A stretch of DNA of 64,000 bases from an uncultured Clostridia bacterium (lineage in GTDB: Bacteria > Bacillota > Clostridia > UBA1381). Of the stretch, positions 14,844 through 23,900 are shown in pieces; the stretch's first letter is position 1, and the number at the start of each line of letters is the position of its first letter. The notes beneath the pieces were generated by a model. The model saw only the letters and a program-made list of their open reading frames with translations. It ran no database searches and was not told the DNA's origin. The position numbers were made by a program, and so were the translations under genes. The DNA lies in the NCBI GenBank assembly GCA_947631235.1, contig CANRKO010000002.1, positions 62,001-126,000 of the forward strand, in the 5' to 3' direction.

Positions 14844-17800
14844 ATGAAAGGAAAATTAAAAAAGCTAATCGCGGGCGCGGCAGTGCTTGCGATGGCGGCG
14901 CAGTTCGCGTTTGTACTGCCGGCAAGCGCGGCTACCATATACACGCAGGATTTCACCGGCGTGGCAGATGCAACGACAGTAGTACAAGGCGCTGAAAATG
15001 GTGCTTTAAGTATTAAATCAGATGCTGATCATGACAACTATCTGTCATATGATTTATCTGTTGATCCATTCAAGACGACAAATTCACGATCAATGTTTAT
15101 AGGCTTTACCGCAGATACTGCCGGAAAGAATAAATATGTGGTCGAGTTTGACGCGGCTCTGACGGCGGGAAACGGACAGTCCACAGAGCTTGCGCTGACA
15201 ACGAGCAATAAGGCGTGGTACAGTAACACTCAAAATAACGGTATTGAGTCCGGCTACCTTTTAAAAATGTCAACCACAAACAGTGAGACATGGAGTGTTG
15301 CCGGTTCGGACAAGACAGCGACGCTTACAAAAGGAAAATGGTACAATTATCAGGTTATAGTTGATACCGACCTCGGTTTTGCGTCCGTAACAATTAAAGA
15401 CGACAGTACGACGGTGCTTGACAAGGCTGTTATAGGCGTTAACGGCGCGGCAAAAGATATAACAGGTCTTTATGTACGTGCGGGACGCTACTATTCAATT
15501 ACGAATATAGATAACATAGTTGTACGCGATGCGGAAGATACCGATGAATTTGGTGAAGTCCCTGCTGAAGTTATAAACACGTTCCAGTTTGCGGGTACGG
15601 CTGCCGACGGAACGGTTCTTCCCGCGCAGGTTACTCCTCCCGCAGAACCTGATGCGACTGAGAGTTATTACCTTGATTTAAGCGCAGTAGGTACTCTCGG
15701 ACACAATTTGTTTACCGAATACCCCGATGCTTATACAGTTGATTGGAAGGTTACAGGTCTTGCCCAAGAGGACGGATATATCAATATTTATCCGGGCGGA
15801 GACGAAAATACAAATCTTACCACATCAGATGGTGACACAATAACGGGAAGTAAAGCGACAAAACTTAAAATAGACGTAAGACAGGGCGTTTCGAACTGGT
15901 TTGCTCAAATTCAGGCGACGCTGCACTTTACCGATGAGGACGGTGAAGAACACGAGGCTACAACAACAAGGAAATTTGCGGTGCTTGCGGCAAGCGCGAG
16001 TTCGACTCAGTTTTTCCCGGCGCCGGGTTATCCCGCAGCGGCAAATGACTACAAAGACGACCTTGTAGGCTATAAGTCCGGCATGACCGGTATAGACGCA
16101 AGAGACACGCTTATGGGCTGGTCTATATACGGCGGTAACGGAGAAGGTTACATTGAACTTGCGAAGGAAGAAGGCGGCGATAAGTATTTTGACTTCACAA
16201 CCGGAACGGGAACGGGTTCAACCGTTGCCGAGGTAAATATAGGCAATATTACAAATGAATTTGTAATAGACACGGTTATGAAGTTCAGCGGAAATACAAA
16301 CTGGGGTTATTATAATACTACTCCGAATAACGGCAATCTTGAATCTGCATTTACATTCGATTATGCGGGCGGCAAGATAACGTCCGGCGACGGAGAAATA
16401 ACCGAACTTGCAAACGACACATGGTATAATATCATAATAGACTGCAACAGAAGCGCGGGCGTATACTCCATTACCGTTAAGGATGAAACCGGAGATACAA
16501 AGGGTACAATAGAAGGAACGACAGGAGCTGCTACAGCGACATTAAAGTATTTTGCTTCAAGCTTGGATAGGGCTGCAAATACTCACAGGTACATAAAGAG
16601 CTGCCGGATGTATTATCCGACGGCGGGAACCGTTCAAATCAATTCAACGGGCGGTACAACGGTAGCCGTTCCGGCTCTTACGGAAGAGCAGCTTGTGCCG
16701 GAAACGTTCGGCGATAATGACGAGTTTACATATAACAGAAAAAATCATACTCTTGACGTATCATTGGCTGACGCAACGACAGCAAAGCTTTATGTTGCCG
16801 AGTATAACGGAACTAAATTATCAAATGTCAGCGCTGCGGATTTGACGTTTGCAAACGGCAAAGCGACAGCCCCCATAAGACTTCCCAAGACAAGCACAAT
16901 TTATGTATGGGGCGGCGATGACAACATGAAACCTCTCACTGACGCAACAGAATTTACCGATGATAAGGCGGCGGAAGATGCTACTCTTGATCTTACCGCG
17001 GCTGTAACAAGTATTGACGGTATAGCAATGACAAGCGGCGTTGAATGGTCAATCAATCCGTCCGACGATGATGCGATAAGCATAGAATCAACAGGCGCGC
17101 AGAGCGCAACGCTGACCGTTAAGGAAGGCGCTCCGGGAGGTCCCGTAGAGGTTACTGCAAAATGCGGTACGGTATCCGTAACAACAACAATTACACTCAC
17201 AACAACAGGCAACTCGATTTCAGTAACACAGCAGACGCCGAGCATCACAATTCCGTTTACGGGTGAGCCTGATGTTACGGCGGTATATGCGGCTAAGACG
17301 GTTGATAAGGACGGTCACGACGCTGACTTCGCGCTTGACGCTGACGGCAACAAGACAACCACTCCGGCTGCGATAACATACACGGTTCTTGACTCGAAGA
17401 ACATTGATATTACAAACAATATGCCGACAGGCGTAACGTTTGATGCAACGACCGGCACGCTGACCGTAACAAGCGCGGCTAAGCCGATGAAGATAAGCAT
17501 AGTTGCTACGAATAACGACGCAATGCCGCTGTCGAGAGCTATTCCGGTTAATATCCACGGCTTAAGCTTCGCATTCGGTTCGGGCGCTCCGGCGGACGAG
17601 ACGTTAACATTGGTAGGACTTGACGCATATAACGACAGAACAGGTTACGGCTTTGTTGACACATCGGCTCTGACGCTTGAAAGCGCGGATGTTAAGGGTA
17701 CGGGTGAGTACACGTTCAAGGTTAAGGTTCCGAACGGCAACTACAAGGTACAGCTTACAACATCGAGCGCGTCAATCAAGTCTGAAAAGGTTGAAGGTAT

Positions 17801-18641
17801 CGCGGCTGACGCATATATAACGCAGACTGCGAAAGAGTTTAACGTAGCGGTTGTGGACGATGTTCTTGACCTCACATTCGAATCGGGTTCAACGCTGTCA
17901 CAGCTTGTTGTTACACAGCTTACTATCGGCGACAATACCGACAAGCCTGAATTGTACGCGATAGGCGACTCGACAACAAACAGCACAAATCCGGGCTTCT
18001 CATGGGGTAACTATGCAACAAGTGCGGATATGACTTTACCGGACAATATCAAGGCATTCTATAATCACGGTAAAGCCGGTGATGATTCCGTAGTATATTA
18101 TAACGCGGGCAGAGTTCAGAACGTACTCCTCTCAATCAAGAAGGGCGACTATGTAACGGTTAATATGGGTATCAACTCCAAGACAGCGGGTGAACCTGCA
18201 TCGTACTACACATTACTTGACAAGTATTATGTAGAAGGTATTATCCAGAGAGGTGCAATTCCGGTAATCGTAACCGCCACACCGCAGGGACCGGTTAACG
18301 GTCACGAGGGCAACTACACAGGTACTACGTTTAATTGTAACCGTGGAACGGCTGCTCATAACGGCGACCTCAGAAAGATAGCGCAGACTCATGACCTTAA
18401 CATAATAGAGCTTGGCTATTGGGGCGACCAGTACTTCAACAGCTTAACAGTGGAAGATGCTCAGGCGGCAGGCAAGACAACGGTTCTTGAACTTGTTCAG
18501 AGCTGGTATCCTGACCATAACCACTACAAGCAGGAACTTGGTAAGAAAATTGCCGAATACATTACAGACTGCGTAAGCAAGATAATAGGCGGAAGCACAG
18601 AATTCAATCAAGGTAGTGATCCGCACATCGGCGATCAGTAA
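14844..18641 (+). CDS. Large secreted multidomain protein with C-terminal SGNH-type carbohydrate esterase
   Basis: This 1265-residue exported protein has a signal peptide (residues 1-33, basic start, hydrophobic core, ending PASAA). Two jelly-roll-like domains follow near 35-230 and 380-600, then Ig-like or cadherin-like beta domains to about 900 and a carbohydrate-binding-like region near 905-1030. The C-terminal domain (about 1035-1260) starts with the SGNH block I motif IGDST and holds a D-x-x-H near 1224-1227 (YPDHNHY) as the Asp/His pair. This is the pattern of rhamnogalacturonan acetylesterases. Block III reads MGIN rather than GHND, so the fit is partial. There is no anchor motif, so it is probably released. 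The ATG at 14844 is chosen for GAGAGGAG about 10 bases upstream; the frame opens further back through a repeat. Confidence 0.8.
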   Translation: MKGKLKKLIAGAAVLAMAAQFAFVLPASAATIYTQDFTGVADATTVVQGAENGALSIKSDADHDNYLSYDLSVDPFKTTNSRSMFIGFTADTAGKNKYVVEFDAALTAGNGQSTELALTTSNKAWYSNTQNNGIESGYLLKMSTTNSETWSVAGSDKTATLTKGKWYNYQVIVDTDLGFASVTIKDDSTTVLDKAVIGVNGAAKDITGLYVRAGRYYSITNIDNIVVRDAEDTDEFGEVPAEVINTFQFAGTAADGTVLPAQVTPPAEPDATESYYLDLSAVGTLGHNLFTEYPDAYTVDWKVTGLAQEDGYINIYPGGDENTNLTTSDGDTITGSKATKLKIDVRQGVSNWFAQIQATLHFTDEDGEEHEATTTRKFAVLAASASSTQFFPAPGYPAAANDYKDDLVGYKSGMTGIDARDTLMGWSIYGGNGEGYIELAKEEGGDKYFDFTTGTGTGSTVAEVNIGNITNEFVIDTVMKFSGNTNWGYYNTTPNNGNLESAFTFDYAGGKITSGDGEITELANDTWYNIIIDCNRSAGVYSITVKDETGDTKGTIEGTTGAATATLKYFASSLDRAANTHRYIKSCRMYYPTAGTVQINSTGGTTVAVPALTEEQLVPETFGDNDEFTYNRKNHTLDVSLADATTAKLYVAEYNGTKLSNVSAADLTFANGKATAPIRLPKTSTIYVWGGDDNMKPLTDATEFTDDKAAEDATLDLTAAVTSIDGIAMTSGVEWSINPSDDDAISIESTGAQSATLTVKEGAPGGPVEVTAKCGTVSVTTTITLTTTGNSISVTQQTPSITIPFTGEPDVTAVYAAKTVDKDGHDADFALDADGNKTTTPAAITYTVLDSKNIDITNNMPTGVTFDATTGTLTVTSAAKPMKISIVATNNDAMPLSRAIPVNIHGLSFAFGSGAPADETLTLVGLDAYNDRTGYGFVDTSALTLESADVKGTGEYTFKVKVPNGNYKVQLTTSSASIKSEKVEGIAADAYITQTAKEFNVAVVDDVLDLTFESGSTLSQLVVTQLTIGDNTDKPELYAIGDSTTNSTNPGFSWGNYATSADMTLPDNIKAFYNHGKAGDDSVVYYNAGRVQNVLLSIKKGDYVTVNMGINSKTAGEPASYYTLLDKYYVEGIIQRGAIPVIVTATPQGPVNGHEGNYTGTTFNCNRGTAAHNGDLRKIAQTHDLNIIELGYWGDQYFNSLTVEDAQAAGKTTVLELVQSWYPDHNHYKQELGKKIAEYITDCVSKIIGGSTEFNQGSDPHIGDQ

Positions 18642-18651
18642 TTCACAATCA

Positions 18652-18679
18652 AAAAAGCAGGGCGCAAGCCCTGCTTTTT
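18652..18679 (+). terminator. Terminator of the secreted esterase gene
   Basis: The stem AAAAGCAGGGC/GCCCTGCTTTT has a GCAA tetraloop and a T tract. Confidence 0.92.
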
Positions 18680-18709
18680 CTTTATCTTAATCCGTGCGCG
18701 AACATTAAA

Positions 18710-18735
18710 AAAACCGCCGCAGTTGCGGCGGTTTT
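18710..18735. terminator. Bidirectional terminator between convergent genes
   Basis: The perfect 11-base stem AAAACCGCCGC/GCGGCGGTTTT has an AGTT loop. A-runs on one side and T-runs on the other let it serve the reverse-strand dehydrogenase gene as well. Confidence 0.85.
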
Positions 18736-18751
18736 GTATGTCGGTTTTAAA

Positions 18752-19552
18752 TTACGGCTGCTTGCCGATGTAGGCAAGAATACCGCCGTCTACGTAAAGC
18801 ACGTGACCGTTTACGGCGTTCGACGCGTCCGACGCGAGGAATACCGCGGGGCCCGTAAGCTCCTCCGCCTGCAGCCATCTGCCGGCAGGTGTGCGTCCGC
18901 AGATGAACTGGTCGAACGGATGTCTCGAACCGTCCGGCTGCTTTTCGCGCAGCGGCGCGGTCTGCGGTGTCGCGATGTAACCGGGTCCTATGCCGTTGCA
19001 CTGGATGTTGTACGCGCCGTACTCCGCGCAGATGTTTCTCGTGAGCATTTTAAGACCGCCCTTTGCGGCAGCGTATGCCGAAACAGTCTCGCGTCCGAGC
19101 TCTGACATCATCGAGCAGATGTTTATAATCTTGCCGTGACCCTTCTTGATCATCGACGGAATAACCGCCTTCGATACGATGAACGGAGCGTTCAGGTCAA
19201 CGTCGATAACCTGCCGAAACTCCTCCGGCGTCATGTCGCACATCGGTATTCTCTTAATGATACCCGCGTTGTTGACAAGAATGTCGATAACGCCGACCTC
19301 GGACTCGATTTTCTTAACCATGTCCTGTACCATTTCCTCGTTGGTAACGTCGCAAACGTAACCCTTCGCGTCGATACCGTCCGCCTTGTAGGACGCAAGT
19401 CCCTTGTCAACGAAATCCTGCTTGATGTCGCAGAAAACGATTTTCGCGCCCGACTTTGCGTACGCGGATGCGATAGCGTAGCCGATGCCGTAGCTTGCGC
19501 CTGTTACGAGCGCAACCTTGCCGTCAAGGCTGAAGTTTAAGTAATCACTCAT
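18752..19552 (-). CDS. Gluconate 5-dehydrogenase-like SDR oxidoreductase
   Basis: This 266-residue short-chain dehydrogenase probably interconverts gluconate and 5-keto-gluconate, or a related sugar acid. The cofactor motif V-T-G-A-S-Y-G-I-G is at residues 16-24, N-N-A-G near 95, the catalytic Ser near 147 and Y-x-x-x-K (YAAAK) near 160. The C-terminal stretch GRTPAGRW with V-F-L-A-S-D-A-S and V-D-G-G is typical of the Ga5DH subgroup. Asp after the second strand (FCDIK) suggests NAD preference. GGAGGA lies 8 bases before the ATG. It may share transcription with the VOC gene upstream, although a structured 160-base gap separates them. The substrate is not certain from sequence alone. Confidence 0.85.
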   Translation of the reverse strand: MSDYLNFSLDGKVALVTGASYGIGYAIASAYAKSGAKIVFCDIKQDFVDKGLASYKADGIDAKGYVCDVTNEEMVQDMVKKIESEVGVIDILVNNAGIIKRIPMCDMTPEEFRQVIDVDLNAPFIVSKAVIPSMIKKGHGKIINICSMMSELGRETVSAYAAAKGGLKMLTRNICAEYGAYNIQCNGIGPGYIATPQTAPLREKQPDGSRHPFDQFICGRTPAGRWLQAEELTGPAVFLASDASNAVNGHVLYVDGGILAYIGKQP

Positions 19553-19617
19553 CTTTAATTTTTCCTCCTTGTTTTGTTTGTATTTTAATATAAAATATTA
19601 ACGTTTCTAAAGCATTT

Positions 19618-19700
19618 TCAGAAAACCGCCAAGACAAGGCAGCCGACGCGCCGACGTATGCTTATACTTCAAGCGTCGGATAACGCAGTATTGGCGGGAT
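19618..19700. repeat. Long imperfect inverted repeat in intergenic DNA
   Basis: CCGCCAA...CCGACGC on the left and GCGTCGG...TTGGCGG on the right can pair across about 75 bases, with an inner CCGACG/CGTCGG pair. It sits between two reverse-strand genes and looks like a small mobile palindrome or a stable RNA structure. Confidence 0.5.
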
Positions 19701-19712
19701 TTATGGAAATGC

Positions 19713-20102
19713 TTATAAAAGCGGGTCGGGGCGATATATCAGGTGTGAGAAATTGCCCTCAATATCCTTGTACCAGTACGTTTTGAGTCCCTTCGCGTTC
19801 TCGCTTACGTCGTGTACCTCCTCGACGCGGCTGTCCGCCTTCAGTCTTGCGACGATTTCGTCGAAGTTTTTCGGTGAAACGGAAAACGCGAGGTGTCTTA
19901 TACCCGGCGACTTCTCCGATTCGCCCGACCTGCCCGTCTGCGCCACCACGAATTCAATCATGCTGCCGTCGGGGAACTGCAGGAAGTACGTGCCTTTGCC
20001 GTTGTCGTACACAACTCTTCCGCCGTACATGTCCATGTACCAGTCTTTCAGCACAGCCGTGTCCTTGGCGACAATGGCTATATGCTCTATGCCGTTTACC
20101 AT
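19713..20102 (-). CDS. VOC-superfamily protein (glyoxalase / dioxygenase fold)
   Basis: This 129-residue protein has the two beta-alpha-beta-beta-beta halves of the vicinal oxygen chelate fold. The N-terminal H-I-A-I (residues 7-10), E near 50 (MIEFV), H near 71 (R-H-L-A-F) and a C-terminal acidic position are candidate metal ligands. A lyase, epimerase or dioxygenase role is possible; the substrate is unknown. The start at 20102 is chosen over GTG at 20111 because GGAG is ten bases upstream of the ATG but touches the GTG. It has its own promoter and lies upstream of the gluconate dehydrogenase gene, so both may act in sugar-acid metabolism. Confidence 0.8.
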   Translation of the reverse strand: MVNGIEHIAIVAKDTAVLKDWYMDMYGGRVVYDNGKGTYFLQFPDGSMIEFVVAQTGRSGESEKSPGIRHLAFSVSPKNFDEIVARLKADSRVEEVHDVSENAKGLKTYWYKDIEGNFSHLIYRPDPLL

Positions 20103-20141
20103 GTTAATCACTCTCCTTTAATTATTGTTATTCTTATCAAC

Positions 20142-20170
20142 ATTATAGCACATCTTTTATTGGATTTCAA
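20142..20170 (-). promoter_or_regulatory. Promoter of the VOC gene
   Basis: Reverse strand TTGAAA (20165-20170), 17-base spacer, TATAAT (20142-20147). Confidence 0.75.
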
Positions 20171-20220
20171 TAGTAATCACGGCAAAATTATCCGAAAAAT
20201 TATGAAGTATGCCGACTTTT

Positions 20221-20874
20221 TTACAGCGGCTTGCTGCCGCCGCACGTCATGCTTGCGCGGTGTACGTTCATAAATCCCGCACGGAAGCCCAAAAGGTACT
20301 TTTCCATAGCGTCGATCACGCTTTGCGGCTTTAAATTGTACGCGCTGCCGACCGCGACGCACATTGTAAGTGTGAGTGTTTTGCCGTCGTCGCCCGTCTT
20401 TTCGAGAGCGTAGATGTACGGGCGTATGTCGGAGTCCTTAACGCCGCTTTTCGTCTTTTTCGGCACGATTAACTCGTCGTGCGCCATAAGCGCGTCAACG
20501 TCCGCACCGCCCTCGTATTCGAGCTCGACGTTGTATACCGCGCGGTCAAGCTTTGTGAGGTCGATTTCCTTACCCTGAACCTTTTTTGCCGCGAGTATTT
20601 TGTACCCGGGCGGGAACGCGGCGTTTATCGTACTCATTATCTCGTCCGCGTCAAGGTCGCCGTCGAACGATACGCGCATATATTCGCAGTCCGACGTCAC
20701 GCCGACCGATAACGGCTGCGCGACGGTCATTATGGGGTGGGGGTTAAAGCCTTGGCTGAACACAAAATTAAGACCCGTGCGCCGTATCGTCCTGTGGAAC
20801 AGGCGCATGAAGTCGAGGTGTGAAATGTATTTGACGCGCTCATCGCGCGCGTATTTTAAAATATAATCACTCAT
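20221..20874 (-). CDS. TIGR03936-family radical-SAM-linked protein (DUF2344)
   Basis: This 217-residue protein belongs to the DUF2344 / radical-SAM-linked family. The N-terminal K-Y-x-S-H-L-D-F-M-R is the family hallmark, and Q-G-F-N-P-H-P near 41-48 is also conserved. Its role is unproven; in other Bacillota it is always beside or fused to the TIGR03960 radical SAM enzyme and is thought to help it, possibly in RNA or ribosome modification. The first eight bases overlap the end of that gene here, so translation is coupled. The usual next genes (RNase G, then rplU and rpmA) are absent in this window. Confidence 0.88.
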   Translation of the reverse strand: MSDYILKYARDERVKYISHLDFMRLFHRTIRRTGLNFVFSQGFNPHPIMTVAQPLSVGVTSDCEYMRVSFDGDLDADEIMSTINAAFPPGYKILAAKKVQGKEIDLTKLDRAVYNVELEYEGGADVDALMAHDELIVPKKTKSGVKDSDIRPYIYALEKTGDDGKTLTLTMCVAVGSAYNLKPQSVIDAMEKYLLGFRAGFMNVHRASMTCGGSKPL

Positions 20875-22708
20875 GGCACACCCCCGCGCCGAACGACGCC
20901 GCGCCGCAGCCGGCGCATTTTTGACGGCAGTTAGCCGTCGTTTCGGCTCGTTTGGCTTTCTCGTTTTCGCGCATAAGGAAATTTTTCGTAACTCCCACGT
21001 CAATATGATCCCACGGCAGAACCTCGTCGTAGCCGCGTTCGCGCACCGTGTAAAAATCGGGGTCAACGCCCAGTTCCTTAAACGTTTCCATCCACGTGTC
21101 AAATTTGAAATGCTCGCTCCACGCGTCGAACTTGCAGCCCTTTTCCACAGCCCTTATTATGACGGGGCAGAGCCGCCTGTCGCCGCGTGCGAACACGCCT
21201 TCAAGGTAACTCGTCTTGTTGTCGTGCCAGTTGTAGCGTATGCGTTTGGATTTTATGGATTTTTTCAGTTCGTCCTGCTTTTCTATGAGCATTTCGCGCG
21301 TGTCCTGCGCCGCCCACTGGAACGCCGTAAACGGTTTCGGTACAAAGCTTGACGTGCTGACGGTTATGTTTATGTTTTTCGCGCGTTCTTCCTTCGGCAC
21401 GGCGAAATAAACGTTCAGTACCTTCTGCGCAAGCTCCGCTATGCCGCGCACGTCGTCCGTTGTTTCCGACGGCAGACCTATCATAAAATACAGCTTGACC
21501 GTCGTCCAACCGCCGCGGAACAGCATATCGGCGGATTTCAGCACATCGTCTTCGGTTATATTCTTGTTTATCACGCCGCGCAGCCGCTGCGTACCCGCCT
21601 CCGGCGCGAACGTTATACCCGTCTTTCTGACCTTCTGCACCTTCTCCATAAGTTCCAGCGAGAAGTTGTCGATACGCAGAGAGGGGAGAGACAAGCCGAT
21701 TTTCTTTTCTTCGGTTATCTTTAAAAGCCCGTCCGTAAGTTCTTTGAGCGAGCCGTAGTCGCTCGTCGATAGCGAGGACAGCGAAATCTCGTCGTACCCG
21801 CTGCACGTGAGCAGATTTTCCGCGATACCGAGCAGACGCTTGGGATTACGCTCGCGCAGCGGACGGTATATGTACCCCGCCTGACAGAAACGGCAGCCGC
21901 GCAGACAGCCGCGCATTATTTCGAGCATAACGCGGTCGTGAACCACCTCGCCGAACGGCACTATGATAGTCTCGGGCGTGTACGCCGAGGAAAAGTCGTT
22001 CATTATGCGCTTTCTCACTCTTGCTTTCGCGTGGGGATTGTTCGGCGTGACGCTTTTAACCGTGTTGTCGTCGTTGTACTCCACGTCGTAAAACGACGGC
22101 ACGTAGATACCCTCTATCTCCGCGATAGCCTCAAGGTAGTCGCGCTTATTTTTTTTGCCGCTCTTTTTCCACTTCACATACTCGTCCACGACCTCGTGGA
22201 TAATATCCTCGCCCTCGCCCATCATAAAGAAGTCGAAAATATCAGCCACCGGCTCGGCGTTGTACGCGCACGGACCGCCGCCGCATATTATCGGGTACGT
22301 CTCGTCCCTGTCCTTTGCGAGAACGGGTATCTCGGCGAGATTTAGCATATTCACGATCGTGGAGTAGCAAAGCTCGTACTGCATCGTAAAACCGAGCATG
22401 TCAAAATGCGTCACCTCGTCGCCCGATTCGAGCGCGAAAAGACGCATACCGTACTTTTTCATTTCGTCCTCCATGTCCGTCCACGGCGCGAACACGCGCT
22501 CGCAGTACGTGTCGGGACGCTCGTTGAGCGTGTGGTAGAGGATTTTAATGCCGAGGTGCGACATGGCTATCTCGTATATGTCGGCAAAGCAAAAGCCGAA
22601 ACGCACAAACGCGGAGGAGCCGTCCTTTATAACGGAATTAAGCTCACCGCCCGTGTAACGCGTCGGCTTTGTGACAGCCGATAATATTTTATCCCTTGTT
22701 GTTATCAT
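20867..22708 (-). CDS. TIGR03960-family B12-binding-domain radical SAM protein
   Basis: This 613-residue enzyme has an N-terminal cobalamin-binding-like domain (about 20-230) and a radical SAM core. The cluster motif C-x-x-x-C-x-x-C is in RGCLRGCRFCQAGY near residues 260-275. A SPASM-like cysteine group closes the protein (C-R-Q-K-C-A-G-C-G, then C near the end). Its product is unknown. It partners the following DUF2344 protein by an eight-base overlap. Upstream its ATG overlaps the stop of the GerW gene, so DUF2953, GerW, this enzyme and its partner probably form one operon. Length and motifs are complete. Confidence 0.92.
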   Translation of the reverse strand: MITTRDKILSAVTKPTRYTGGELNSVIKDGSSAFVRFGFCFADIYEIAMSHLGIKILYHTLNERPDTYCERVFAPWTDMEDEMKKYGMRLFALESGDEVTHFDMLGFTMQYELCYSTIVNMLNLAEIPVLAKDRDETYPIICGGGPCAYNAEPVADIFDFFMMGEGEDIIHEVVDEYVKWKKSGKKNKRDYLEAIAEIEGIYVPSFYDVEYNDDNTVKSVTPNNPHAKARVRKRIMNDFSSAYTPETIIVPFGEVVHDRVMLEIMRGCLRGCRFCQAGYIYRPLRERNPKRLLGIAENLLTCSGYDEISLSSLSTSDYGSLKELTDGLLKITEEKKIGLSLPSLRIDNFSLELMEKVQKVRKTGITFAPEAGTQRLRGVINKNITEDDVLKSADMLFRGGWTTVKLYFMIGLPSETTDDVRGIAELAQKVLNVYFAVPKEERAKNINITVSTSSFVPKPFTAFQWAAQDTREMLIEKQDELKKSIKSKRIRYNWHDNKTSYLEGVFARGDRRLCPVIIRAVEKGCKFDAWSEHFKFDTWMETFKELGVDPDFYTVRERGYDEVLPWDHIDVGVTKNFLMRENEKAKRAETTANCRQKCAGCGAASFGAGVCHE

Positions 22709-23151
22709 AAAATCTCCTCGGACGCGGCTGTCGTATCAGTCGCCGCGTCGGCTTGCTGCGTTTTTTTAGCGGCTTTCTTATCGCTTATGGAGTTTATAAA
22801 TCCGTTCGCCTTGTCGATGATGCCCGGCACCATGTCGATAACCCTGTCGATCGGTGAGGAAGTGCCGCCCATGGGCATAAGGCGCACATTGTCGTTATTT
22901 ATAATGAGGAACGCCTCAGCCTGCACCGACGCGCCGCCGCCCGCGCCGCCGCCGAACCGCGTACCGGACGAATTTTTCTTTTCAAACTCGTTGCCGCCGC
23001 CGCCGAAACCGAAGGACACCTTTGAGATTGGGATAATGACCGTTCCGTCGCTGACCTTCATCGGTTCGCCGACCACGGAATTGGCGTCGATAAGCCCTTT
23101 GAATTTTTCCGACGCCAGCGTGAATAAATCGCTTACCTTGTTTTCATCCAT
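22705..23151 (-). CDS. gerW: Sporulation protein GerW (YtfJ)
   Basis: This 148-residue protein matches the GerW/YtfJ family, a small spore-associated protein whose loss in Bacillus affects L-alanine germination. The family core is clear: V-G-E-P-M-K-V-S-D-G-T-V-I-I-P-I-S-K-V near residues 27-45, the glycine-rich G-F-G-G-G-G stretch, a second Gly-rich loop, and P-M-G-G-T-S-S-P-I-D. The Ala/Thr-rich tail is variable. It points to an endospore-forming host. The gene overlaps the DUF2953 gene upstream by eight bases and the radical SAM gene downstream by four. The ytfI-ytfJ pairing is conserved in Bacillota. Confidence 0.92.
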   Translation of the reverse strand: MDENKVSDLFTLASEKFKGLIDANSVVGEPMKVSDGTVIIPISKVSFGFGGGGNEFEKKNSSGTRFGGGAGGGASVQAEAFLIINNDNVRLMPMGGTSSPIDRVIDMVPGIIDKANGFINSISDKKAAKKTQQADAATDTTAASEEIL

Positions 23152-23785
23152 TGTTCTTTAACCTCCTGTTAATTTTCAGTATTTTAAGCAGTATTACAGC
23201 CGCCTTAAATCCTATAACCACAACACTCGAAATGCGCGTCCGCACCGTTATATCCGCGCCGCCCTCGATGACGAAACCGTCGTAATCCGCTTTTATGTCA
23301 ACGCTCCAGTCGTAAAGGCGCGTGTGGTTTTCGATAAAGCCGAGCAAGCCGTATATAAACGCGTTTGCCGCGCCGTAGGCGATACCGGTGTACATCGCGT
23401 CGCCCGTGCCTATTTTCGCGCTGACGTAAAATTTCTTTACCGCGAGCGTGCGCGCGAACAGGTCGCGTATGAGTTTTTTTATATCGTCCCACGTCACTTC
23501 GATAACTTCCCGCGCAAGTTCTACCGTCTGTGACAGCGGACGCTTTGATTTTTCAATATCCTTCTTTTCCTTTTCAGCGTCCTTCTCCGCGTCGTCAGCC
23601 GCTTTTTCCGCGTCCTCTTTGACCTTTGCGGGCAGAATGTTCAGCTTTATCGGGAAGTATTTTACCGTAAGGCGCACGTCCGCGTTTTTCTCCGCGTATG
23701 ACACCGAAAAAGCCGCGTCGATAGGTATGAATATTATCAGCGCGATAACGGCTGCTGTAATGAGTACGATATACACTGCCGTCAT
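23144..23785 (-). CDS. DUF2953-domain membrane protein (YtfI-like)
   Basis: This 213-residue protein has one N-terminal membrane segment (about 4-22), a Lys/Glu/Ala-rich coiled stretch (about 55-85) and a DUF2953 C-terminal half with G-T-G-D-A-M-Y-T-G near 130 and a hydrophobic stretch near 185-205. The family pairs with GerW/YtfJ in Bacillota and is presumed sporulation-related; no activity is known. It is the first gene of the run toward the radical SAM pair. The 230-base gap upstream holds only dispersed repeats. Confidence 0.85.
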   Translation of the reverse strand: MTAVYIVLITAAVIALIIFIPIDAAFSVSYAEKNADVRLTVKYFPIKLNILPAKVKEDAEKAADDAEKDAEKEKKDIEKSKRPLSQTVELAREVIEVTWDDIKKLIRDLFARTLAVKKFYVSAKIGTGDAMYTGIAYGAANAFIYGLLGFIENHTRLYDWSVDIKADYDGFVIEGGADITVRTRISSVVVIGFKAAVILLKILKINRRLKNNG

Positions 23786-23820
23786 TGGCTCACTTCCTTT
23801 GTGGATGATATGGTTTGTAC

Positions 23821-23899
23821 ACGGGACGTCGGGGCGCCGTCCCCTACAACCGTAATTCAGAAATTGTGTAGTAGGGGCTGGCGCCCTCGACAGCCCGCT
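23821..23899. repeat. GTAGGGG-type palindromes (two units)
   Basis: Two related stem units are present: GGGACGTCGGGGC...CCCTAC and GTAGGGGCTGGCGCC...CAGCCC. Similar units occur at 45289-45388 and 63841-63963. Confidence 0.65.
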
Positions 23900-23900
23900 A

